Both the position numbers and the translations under genes were made by a program. From NCBI GenBank assembly GCA_034696485.1, contig JAQIWT010000613.1, positions 1-17,164 of the forward strand: DNA of 17,164 nucleotides, written 5' to 3'. Below, one piece after another: positions 10,197 to 17,164 of this stretch. Under the pieces are notes generated by a model. It saw only the letters and a program-made list of their open reading frames with translations, did no database searches and was not told where the DNA came from. This DNA comes from Isohypsibius dastychi. Taxonomy: Eukaryota > Tardigrada > Eutardigrada > Parachela > Isohypsibiidae. The number at the start of each line of letters is the position of its first letter. The stretch's first letter is position 1.

Positions 10197-10918
10197 TCAC
10201 ATCATTTGAGTTCCACTTGCTGCCGTGTCTTCGTCGTCGGTTTCAAGTACGATGATCTCGGCACGATCGGTGTCCATTATATTGTGCAGATCAGTCGCGA
10301 TGGAGTGACGAGTTTCATAGTCCATCTCTTCATCTGAGTCTATGACAATCCAATCGGCTTTCTTCTGGCCACATTGAGCAGGTTCCTCGATTTTCGGCGA
10401 CATGGGTTCAGACGTTTTTATTCCCACTTTCGCTGCACGGACTCGCGGACGACGACCACGCATATGATCTCGAACGCGATAGCCGGTCTGTTTATATTTG
10501 ACTTCGAAAGTACATCCAGGTTTACTCCGAAGATGCTCTGGTCCGTTCTTCGTCGGATTGTTGTAAGCACGGGCGACTTGAGTGGGTGTGAAGAGCTCCG
10601 GAAGCACAGTCATCCCACCATTAAATTCTCTGAATTTTAACGGGGCTTTCGGATCAAGTGGGAAAAAGTACTTCGTGATGAGTGGCTGTCCATTATCAAG
10701 GATACCGCGGGCATGCTTACGCCGAATGCCAATAACATAATGGTCTTCTTGCTGGGTCGGAGTTGCGTTCGCAGAAAGTGGAGGCTGACGAGGTGCCACA
10801 ATTTCGGCGTACCACTTCGTAGATCGATCAGGGGCACCCTAAAAAACCACCTTATTCAAATATATGTTTCGGCCAAAGTTGTTCGACTTACCGACACCAG
10901 TCCATAGCGATTGTCCAT
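10197..10918 (-). CDS. Unknown nuclear protein with two SUMO-interaction motifs (222 aa)
   Basis: Two exons: 10918-10892 (nine codons, MDNRYGLVS) and 10838-10197, joined in phase 0 across a 53-nt intron with a GTAAGT donor and TTTTTTAG acceptor. I do not recognise the globular part (about 15-130), which includes FFPLDPKAPLKFREFNGG. At 136-144 there is a basic RGRRPRVR stretch resembling an AT-hook. The C-terminal tail is acidic and carries two textbook SUMO-interaction motifs, a hydrophobic core followed by acids: IVIDSDEE (173-180) and IIVLETDDED (204-213). This suggests a DNA-associated protein recruited to, or acting on, SUMOylated partners such as PML-like or repressor complexes. That function is inference from short motifs. 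It is divergent from the H2A-like gene, 283 bp apart, and in the same direction as the transposase downstream. Confidence 0.62.
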
Positions 10919-11201
10919 CGTATCTCGAGATGGGATGATGGAAACGAAAAAAAGAAAAACGACAACAAACTTGTTTGAATGTGAGTGCTGTCACGTATAC
11001 AACATGCGCCACCTGTAGGCCACTATCAGCTGGTGGCGCTGTGGTAAATGCTGAAACACGTATGGGGCTCCGCAGACGGCAAATCAAAACAGAAAATCCA
11101 CGTGCGGGAGCGGTCCATCTGTTCCTGTTTGAAGTCTTTGCGGTCTTTGCGGTATTTGCGGTGATTTTTCTCGTTCCTGGTTTGAATTCTACCGCCGAAA
11201 A
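10919..11201. promoter_or_regulatory. Shared divergent promoter with hairpin, SIM and H2A-like genes
   Basis: The 283 bases between two divergent start codons include an 8-bp perfect inverted repeat, GCGCCACC at 11006-11013 and GGTGGCGC at 11032-11039, separated by 18 nt. This is a possible paired protein-binding site for both promoters. A 9-bp tandem repeat lies closer to the H2A-like start and is listed separately. Confidence 0.4.
11134..11160 (+). repeat. 9-bp tandem repeat, three copies
   Basis: Three direct copies of GTCTTTGCG (11134-11142, 11143-11151, and a GTATTTGCG variant at 11152-11160) lie about 40 bp before the ATG of the H2A-like gene, probably in its leader or core promoter. 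Confidence 0.6.
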
Positions 11202-11955
11202 ATGGAACCAACTTCAAATGCGCCCCAAAATATGATGGAGCCAGACAGCACGGAATCGACCGTCGAACTCATCGGGGGGATTCGCCAGGCCTATTTCAAT
11301 CGCCACGGAGTAGCTTTGGATGTCCATGGAGCGACAATTATGGCTGGAATCGTGACAGCGCATACCACGCGAATTGTGAGCGCAATCAAAGAAGCATTGG
11401 CTGCCATGAAACATGCGGGGGAAAACTGGGGAGAAGTGACGCCGACCCTGATTGCAATGGTCATTTACGCTGATAACGAGGTATTTTCTGGTGAAAGATG
11501 TTTGTTTATTCATGGTTATTTACATATTTACATCTGTTTTATAGTTGCGATCCGTCGCACCATACCAGCACTTTACTGGTGCAGTTCACATCTCCGCCGG
11601 AACACTTGATGGTTTCAAGGAAGTGCTCGCAAGTTACCGTGCTTTTATCGGAGGACAAGGCTCATCCGGTTCATCATCGGACGAAGACATCGCCACCAGT
11701 CACGGTGCTCCAACTTCCATTGAAGTCGAAATACCATCTGGCCAGGATATCGCCGACTTTGGTGACGAACATGGAATGGTGGTCAGCGAAGACTCTGAGC
11801 CCGAACTGGACATCGCTAAGCTCAACTTTGATGGAAGCGAAGTAGGAAATGATGGACATGGTAGTGACGATCAGACTTCCGGAGACGACGAGAGTGATCA
11901 AGAACTCGGAACCAGTGGACAAGTGGCGAAGCGCGAACTTTCGGAGGAGGTCTAG
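11202..11955 (+). CDS. Divergent histone H2A-like protein with acidic tail (229 aa)
   Basis: Two exons: 11202-11480 and 11545-11955, phase 0, 64-nt intron. Residues about 22-127 align almost without gaps to the histone H2A fold: G25-G26-I27 against the first helix, VHGATIMAGIV against the start of the central helix, a loop about five residues longer than usual, TPTLIAMVIYADNEL against the third helix ending in the NDEEL-type turn, then TGAVHISAG where H2A has its conserved GGVTIAQGG docking segment. The N-terminal tail is acidic and lacks lysines, unlike normal H2A. Residues 131-229 form a long Asp/Glu/Ser-rich tail resembling those of histone chaperones. Several canonical acidic-patch positions appear to be changed. 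It may replace, dock with or strip H2A-H2B in nucleosomes. Another histone-fold family (NF-YC or DRAP1 type) is the main alternative. Similarity is judged by eye. Confidence 0.6.
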
Positions 11956-12397
11956 TCTACCGGAAGTTTGTTCATGTGTTCAACTCGGCGGTGCAGCGGT
12001 TCAATTTTGGAATAATTCTAACCCTGTTCACCCGTGGTTTTACTGTAGCGTACATGAGATGCAAATGAATTGAAATTCTAACCGTGGATGAAATGTTCTC
12101 TGTCTTATTTGTTCAAGCACATTGAATCAGTCCGGTTGCTATCTTTTGGCTACAGCGCGGTCATACAGGAAATATCCGAACCGAACTGCCGTTCGTAATA
12201 GCGATTTTATTCATCAGGAGCCACACTGTCAGAGAAGCTTATAAAACAGCAGGACAAAGGTCGCAAAAACAGATCAAAAAAAAAGGCAATATCCACTAAG
12301 CATCACAGAGAAGAGAAGTGAAAGCAACAAATAAAAAAGTAAAAGGCGCCGGCGAGTAGCACATGTAAAAAGATCAAATTTATGGCACATGGAATTT
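11956..12397. other. Convergent 3' region between H2A-like and ELAV-like genes
   Basis: There is no gene here. It holds the two 3' untranslated regions. A minus-strand AATAAA (plus-strand TTTATT, 12206-12211) lies about 190 bp beyond the ELAV-like stop codon and is a likely polyadenylation signal. A plus-strand AATAAA at 12330-12335 could serve the H2A-like gene, giving overlapping transcripts. A CCGGAAGT octamer lies at 11960-11967, four bases after the H2A-like stop codon. Confidence 0.45.
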
Positions 12398-13820
12398 TCA
12401 ATTGAATCTGACATGCACAAACATTTTGTTCTGGGCGTCCAGTTCTGACAAGTTGAACACGGATGCAGCAAACACGGCCTACAACCAACAAATCAACATA
12501 TGGAAAAATCAATATGAAACGAGAAACCAAATTGCCTCACCTCGTCCCGGATTGCGAAATTGGCAAAAGCGTAATTCCGGTTATTTCCTCTGATCACCTA
12601 TCGAAATATCATTAAAATAGATCGCAGAAAACAAGCATGATTTGATACCTTGACACTGTGAAGTTCAAAGTCTACCAGGATACTTCGAATGAAGATCTCG
12701 TCGTGGTTCGGACCAAGATTCCCGAAAAACACCGGATAGTGACGCAATTGGGATGACAGGTAGTTCCCGGAACCGGCGTTTATTCTGGCTACCTTTAGTA
12801 GACACCCATTGACGAACTTGTTGTTCCATGACTGAATTGCTTGGGTGGCGGAAGAAGCAGCACAAAACGTGACGAATCCTGTACGGTATCCGACTGCAAA
12901 CGAGATAAAGTATAGTCCAACTCGGATAAACTCACGGATTAGCCGCTTACCATTGCTGTACGAGAGGATCTTGGTCATTCGGACAGGTCCACTCGATTCA
13001 AAATGACGATGAAAATCCGCGAGGGTCCAGCAGATCGGGAATCTGAAAAGCAGAAAAATTAACAACCAACAAAATACGTGCCTGATTAAACCAAGCAATT
13101 ACCCTGAAACGTATATCCGAGCGTTTGGCGCAGCTTCCGCCTGACCGATGGCCGGATACACCTATAAATCATGCAAAAGTACTGCAACGAAAATCATGAT
13201 GCACAAATAGAAAAATATACCCCAATCGTCTTTCCATAGAATGCCGTCCCGTGTCCTTCATCGACTGCTCGTTCGGCGCTCACCACATCCGCGAAACTCA
13301 CAAATCCGTATCCGGTTGGCGCGCTCGTTCCACTTGATGGCCCAATGATGACGCAGTGAATTACTGTTCCAAAAGAACTGAACAGCTCGTAAAGGTCACC
13401 AGTTTCAACCTGAAAATACGAGCCATGTAGAATAAAAGAATGCAAGCATGTGGATCAAATATTACTCAAGAATTTCACCAAAAATCCGCTCAAACAATAG
13501 CGAAATAATTCATGTAAATAATTACTCACGTCAGGTGCCAGATGATTCACAAGTACGCGGCGGAGCCCAGGACTGACGGAAATGACCTTTCTATAGCTCT
13601 GGAATCCACTTCCGGTGTAGAGACGATATGTGGATTCGCCATCTGCACTCTGGAGCGTGAGACACGGGGTTCCATTCGTTTGTCCAAACTGCTGGGGGAT
13701 GCTAACTGGAGGAAGCGAGTCACAAGGACTTCCGGGTGCTGGATGTGGGTCAATCACGTCAGACGGTGATCCTAGCGCAGCATGGATTTCGGAAGAAGGA
13801 AGTATGTTGATATGAGCCAT
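12398..13820 (-). CDS. ELAV/Hu-like RNA-binding protein with three RRMs (337 aa)
   Basis: Seven exons: 13820-13530, 13409-13221, 13161-13103, 13042-12951, 12893-12649, 12597-12541, 12478-12398; all phases fit and the last exon ends in TGA. The first about 85 residues are Pro/Ser-rich and disordered. RRM1 (86-161) has RNP2 VLVNHL and RNP1 GYGFVSFA; RRM2 (174-247) has RNP2 IYVSGF and RNP1 GYRTGFVTF; RRM3 (263-337) has RNP2 VFFGNL and RNP1 NYAFANFA. RRM1 and RRM2 are closely linked, and sequence touches such as AERAV, KTIGV, the RIYVSG start of RRM2 and NLGPNHDE with VKVIR in RRM3 follow the ELAV/Hu pattern. The hinge between RRM2 and RRM3 is much shorter than usual. ELAV/Hu proteins bind AU-rich RNA and control stability and splicing. 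The rapid divergence suggests a captured or selfish-element copy. The RRM calls are firm; ELAV origin is likely. Confidence 0.78.
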
Positions 13821-14251
13821 CTTGTCGAGCAGAAGATGAGATGTACTTGGGTGGAAACAATTGAAGTGACACGAGCAGCACACAGCACAGAAGTTGCACA
13901 AAGCACAAAGGTTACAGAGGTCGAAAAATGGCAGTGGATTTTGCCTGAAAATCAAGTGGAACGAAGGACTGAATTTATGCCAGCCAGGGTTTCTATCATT
14001 TTATAATGTCAACATGGGTAGAATACCCACTGATGACGTCGAGCAACCTAAGCCACACCCCGCACTCTGTGTCTGTGTTCACTTACCATGCAATATGCAG
14101 TCACCATACCAAGGCTACACGCTACCTTACCACAATTACCATGATGGTAGCTGCGTTCTCGGTGTAACCACTTCACATTTCCGAACGGAATTTCAGGAAC
14201 TTTTCGGTTCTCTGCTAGGTTCTCGAAGCTTCGATTCGAAGTTCATTAGCG
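13821..14251. promoter_or_regulatory. Divergent promoter region, ELAV-like and RPA-like genes
   Basis: These 431 bases lie between two divergent starts. The part next to the ELAV-like ATG has short GCACA/GCACAAAG repeats (about 13872-13912). The middle (14085-14165) repeats TTACCA-type motifs and contains ACCATGATGGT, a near-perfect palindrome. The end next to the RPA-like ATG carries the heat-shock elements listed separately. Confidence 0.4.
14192..14244 (+). promoter_or_regulatory. Heat-shock element cluster upstream of the RPA-like gene
   Basis: At 14220-14232 the sequence TTCTCGAAGCTTC is a perfect three-unit heat-shock element (TTC-nn-GAA-nn-TTC). It continues with TTCGAA and another TTC (14235-14244), giving extra half-units at less regular spacing. 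A second near-match, TTC-AG-GAA-CT-TTT, lies at 14192-14204. The cluster ends eight bases before the ATG, so the start of transcription would have to overlap it, or the true start codon lies further downstream. The same bases contain the 12-bp palindrome TCGAAGCTTCGA (14223-14234). Confidence 0.5.
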
Positions 14252-16290
14252 ATGGCTCTGTTTAACCGGGGAACAATTACAGTCACCGGCGGGGATGAAG
14301 AGATTCTTCGGATCGACGCTTATTCGACAATCCTGAACACGCAGCCTCGATTGCAGATTGAGAAGCTGCGATTTGCTCCGGATTTTCGAAAGGAATATGC
14401 TCTGCTGCCAGCTGAACCGATGCAATACAACCGTATAGCCAAAGGAGAGACTCTGGATGATTTCTCTGTTATCCAGCCCGGCAATTGGGTTAAATGGGGA
14501 GCCTCGATATTCAAAGTCATTACTTCTTCCGTCAACGAGCTCACCGCTGAACATCGCTTCCAGGTTCGATTGAGTTACGACGATTATATGCACCCATCTA
14601 AGAGTTGATCTTTTTTTTTTGTTCAGGATAACTACGGAAATGTATCGCGTAAACAGGAATACAAGTACGGCACGTCATATATTTGGGACCTCAAAGTGCA
14701 TGAAAAACCGCACCTGCAGAAAGATGGTCTGGAACAATTTCGTCACCTGAGTGATCGCGAAGTCGAGGCGGTTGAGTTTATGTACTTGACAACGAAAGGG
14801 GTGGAGAACCGTTCTGTCAGCAGTCAATGTAAGGAAATCATGGTTTATTACGTGAGGATTAAAATATAATATTCGCATTTTTAGTGTATGTGGCCGACGA
14901 TGAAATCCGTCGCTATCCAATCCGATGGACTCGTCACATGTGGTACAACATTAAGTTTCTGGATGGGCCGGACAACAAAGATCGATTGCCGTTTCGAATT
15001 GATGTCATCGGAGTGATTACCCGAAATGACCAGCTAAAGTTCCAGCCAACCGGAAGTCGATGTCGTACTCTGGTCATGAGTGGAACAGGCTTAATCTTCG
15101 AGGTAGTTCTTTCTATCTCGCTAATAAATCTGTTATAACTGACACCTGTTCTTTGCTCAGTTGACTGCTTTTGGTCCGAATCTGGTTGCTGTATTCGACG
15201 GAGATAACGTTACAGTGGAGCGAGTCAAGTCATCTCCATATATCTGGTGTCTGGAGTTTGATGAGCCCGCACGACTTGCTCGATCTCTGCAAACAGCCGA
15301 GTTGTCCGGTATGGAATTTCGAGCGGTAAACGAGCTCGTCGCCTGCACTCCGGTTTCCGAGAAGAGTCAACTTTTCGCTGAAGGGGAAGGTGTCCCAAAC
15401 GAGAAACATCAGGTCAGTAAATACCACACGGACAGCACTGTCCATGATACCAAAACAAGTTGAGCGATGGATATTCATGTCATGTGATTTCTCAGGTAGA
15501 AGACTCTCCGGCGACGGCATTGTTTGGACCGCATGGATCATGGAATGGGTTGTTTTCGCGTCGCGGCAGAGACTATATCCAGATCAGTCACCCGGACGGG
15601 AACGCTGAGCGCTATGAGCTTGCTCTCAGCCAAAACGGAAGTGACAAACAGAATTGCTGGATGGCTGCAAAATTTGTGGCTGGATTCTGGATCCCCGAGC
15701 CGAAATCCGACATGTTCACTTGGAAACGCACCGGAAGTGACATCAGCGTTTCACGTGCCGACAAGATCGCAGTTCGATTTTACAACGCTGCGCTCGGACG
15801 GTTTGATGAACCAATCGACAAGAGCCAGCAAGAGTGTGATCTTTACACTGATTGCTCCTCCAGCGATGAACCGGAAGAGGGAAGTCGGCGTAAAACCGGA
15901 TCGGAATCGGCTGTCACCAAATCCGGACATCGTTCGGAGACGGACGCCGCCAAAACTAGACAAGCTGCAGCCACATACAAAATCGTGGGGAATGGCCTGA
16001 ACGAGAAACAGGGCACTTCTATGACCATTTCAATTACCGCGATTCGGAAAGAAGAAACTCAGTTGAAGAGAGGAGCTTATAAGCCGGTTGCGTATCTGGA
16101 TGGAAAGCAGGTCGAGACCGGAAACGATCAAAGTGACAAGCGGGGACATCCTTCTACTAGCGGATATGTCGCCGAACAATCTGCCAATCCTGTCCGCAAG
16201 ACATCCAAAAAACTGGCCAAAGTTAAGACATTCCATCCTCTTGATTATCTGACCTCTATTTCCGCATTTCGTCTCTTCGTTCAGGTCTGA
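14252..16290 (+). CDS. RPA1-like single-stranded DNA-binding protein (592 aa)
   Basis: Five exons: 14252-14563, 14627-14828, 14885-15102, 15161-15412, 15496-16290; phases agree. The first about 100 residues (NRGTIT, then PRLQIEKLRF) vaguely resemble the RPA70 N-terminal domain. The clearest match is residues about 190-290: YNIKFLDG, IDVIGVITRND, then LTAFG, FDGDNV and SPYIWCLEFDE, which follow the order of strands in RPA1 DNA-binding domain B (the DVIGI-type strand, the LWG-type strand, the F-DG loop). Residues 330-440 may hold another beta-rich domain. No zinc ribbon as in RPA1 domain C was found. The tail from about 440 is charged and disordered. RPA1 coats single-stranded DNA in replication and repair; relatives occur in transposons such as plant Helitrons. 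It is not ordinary host RPA1 by similarity. The annotation rests mainly on one OB fold. Confidence 0.5.
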
Positions 16291-16669
16291 TTTGTTTTTA
16301 TCGTCAATTCGCGTAATCGTTATGTACCTGTTATACTGTCATTAATTTTGTTCTACTGTCATTGGTTTTGTACTGCACTCTATATGTTAAACTGGAGCAC
16401 GGATTGAAGAACACATGTTGATTTTACTTGCTTTGTTGTGGTTTCGTGACATGAGTCTTCGTAGCGCGTAACTTTGTAACACGTAACAGCAAGGTTACCA
16501 GGTTACCGGGTAGCAGGTTACCACTCTCCGCCAACCCAAGTTCAGTTGCAATTCAACATTTTCTTTTCGTCCAGAAACCTCGAAACACTTGATCCGAATT
16601 ATTTGGTCTCGCGCCGACGAACTTTATATCTTGAATTATCGCGTTTTATTTTGACTGCAGCTGTATAAT
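16291..16669. promoter_or_regulatory. Intergenic promoter region of the coiled-coil gene
   Basis: This is a non-coding 379-bp stretch between two plus-strand genes. It holds an imperfect tandem repeat, TACTGTCATTAATTTTGTTC (16334-16353) followed by TACTGTCATTGGTTTTG (16354-16370), and a GTAAC/GGTTACC array annotated separately. A CTTTATATC sequence near 16621 is a possible TATA-like element about 45 bp before the ATG. Confidence 0.4.
16468..16522 (+). repeat. Inverted array of GTAAC and GGTTACC motifs
   Basis: Three GTAAC motifs (16468-16472, 16476-16480, 16483-16487) are followed by three GGTTACC motifs (16493-16499, 16501-16507, 16516-16522), so the two halves are complementary in part. 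The last three sit in an 8-bp tandem pattern, AGGTTACC, with one diverged unit (GGGTAGC) in between. It lies about 150 bp upstream of the coiled-coil gene and looks like a clustered transcription-factor or DNA-binding-protein site. Confidence 0.5.
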
Positions 16670-17164
16670 ATGGCGGGACCCGAGCGACATGACCGCACCA
16701 AGTGGAGAAATGAGCAAGCGTGGAAGGATGATTTTCGTTCGCGATATCAGGCTCTTCATCGGGAAAAGACAGCGCTGCAGGAAGCTCTCACCACACTTCG
16801 TCAACAGATTGAGGTATGTTATTTTACAGTATTGTATTGCGGAATTCCTCCACATGAGTCTGTTGCCAGGTCACAAAAGGAGCGGAAATGCCTTCTACTT
16901 CCGGGATCCAAAGCTCTGAAGCCAAGCCTGCACGTCAGACCGACTCAAAGCCCAAGACGATGAATGCAGCTTCACGCGATAAGCCAAGTTATCTGGAAAA
17001 ACGACTTCAAGAAGCAGACATCGAGCTGGCGTTCAAAGCGCAGGAAGTAGCAGAGTTGAAAGAGGTCATTGCGAACAAGGACGCATGTACAGTATTCCCT
17101 GTTAAAGTGAACACCTGTCCGTTAGGAAAAAAGCGTTCACGATTCGCAGGTGTTCACGATTCAC
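16670..17164 (+). CDS. Coiled-coil protein of unknown function, 3' end missing
   Basis: Exon 1 is 16670-16813 (48 codons); exon 2 begins at 16870 after a 56-nt phase 0 intron with a GTATGT donor, and stays open to the end of the window, giving 146 visible residues. Two heptad-like helical segments are seen: about 21-48 (FRSRYQALHREKTALQEAL and on) and about 89-118 (YLEKRLQEADIELAFKAQEV and on), joined by a Ser/Pro/Lys linker. I recognise no family. A 63-nt, stop-free, in-frame stretch (17087-17149) begins GTACAG and ends TTCGCAG, so it may be a further intron rather than coding. The start is the first ATG after the AT-rich upstream region. Confidence 0.55.
17107..17157. repeat. 11-bp perfect inverted repeat with overlapping direct repeat
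   Basis: GTGAACACCTG (17107-17117) is repeated in inverse as CAGGTGTTCAC (17147-17157), 29 nt apart. The 11-mer GTTCACGATTC also occurs twice in direct orientation (17135-17145 and 17153-17163). The structure overlaps a possible intron end in the coiled-coil gene and runs up to the window edge, so more copies may follow. Confidence 0.6.

Noticed and set aside
14252-16290. Helitron, because of the RPA-like protein
   Set aside because: No Rep/helicase gene, no Helitron-type ends, and the transposase present is Tnp2-type.
2936-17164. Polinton/Maverick or a large DNA virus
   Set aside because: No protein-primed DNA polymerase, retroviral-type integrase, packaging ATPase or capsid gene is visible in this window; the missing genes could still lie outside it.
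1-17164. CRISPR arrays, tRNA or rRNA genes, bacterial insertion sequences
   Set aside because: No spaced direct repeats of CRISPR type, no cloverleaf-like sequence and no rRNA-like stretch were seen, and the intron-rich genes are eukaryotic.

Overview
The window is eukaryotic. Nearly every credible coding region is interrupted by short GT-AG introns (mostly 50-65 nt, range 45-120), genes are packed about one per 1.5-2 kb on both strands, and there are no bacterial-style operons or ribosome binding sites. The domain content (a BEN-like domain, an ELAV/Hu-type triple-RRM protein, a Tnp2-type transposase of the metazoan kind) points to a compact-genome invertebrate such as a tardigrade, nematode, mite or microcrustacean; the sequence alone does not decide which. 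All exon joins below were read by eye from splice signals and reading-frame continuity.

Layout. 1-2935: AT-rich, almost gene-free; it holds one weak two-exon small-gene candidate (592-911, minus), a GA/CT-rich tract and a degenerate 19-bp tandem repeat (1967-2042). 2936-5468 (minus): 11-exon nuclear protein with a Tudor-like segment and a C-terminal BEN-like domain. 5806-6976 (plus): DEDDh 3'-5' exonuclease. 7045-9780 (minus): Tnp2-family (CACTA/Plavaka-like) transposase. 10197-10918 (minus): unknown basic/acidic protein with two SUMO-interaction motifs. 11202-11955 (plus): very divergent histone H2A-like protein with a long acidic tail. 12398-13820 (minus): three-RRM protein resembling ELAV/Hu. 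14252-16290 (plus): RPA1-like protein with an OB fold resembling DNA-binding domain B. 16670-17164 (plus, runs off the end): coiled-coil protein of unknown role.

Several of these products look like strongly diverged relatives of host nuclear proteins (H2A, ELAV, RPA1, DnaQ-type exonuclease, BEN), lie side by side with a transposase, share compact divergent or convergent spacing, and all stay open after splicing. I infer that the window may lie inside one large transposon or virus-like element that has captured host chromatin, DNA-processing and RNA-binding genes. Its functions would be cutting and pasting (Tnp2), end trimming (exonuclease), single-strand protection (RPA-like), chromatin or SUMO interference (H2A-like, BEN, SIM protein) and transcript control (ELAV-like). 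This is a hypothesis: no terminal inverted repeats or target-site duplications were identified, and the element, if real, extends beyond the window on at least the right side.

Regulatory signals worth noting are a perfect three-unit heat-shock element just upstream of the RPA-like gene, an array of GTAAC/GGTTACC motifs upstream of the last gene, and a marked excess of the octamer CCGGAAGT (12 copies found by eye, both strands).
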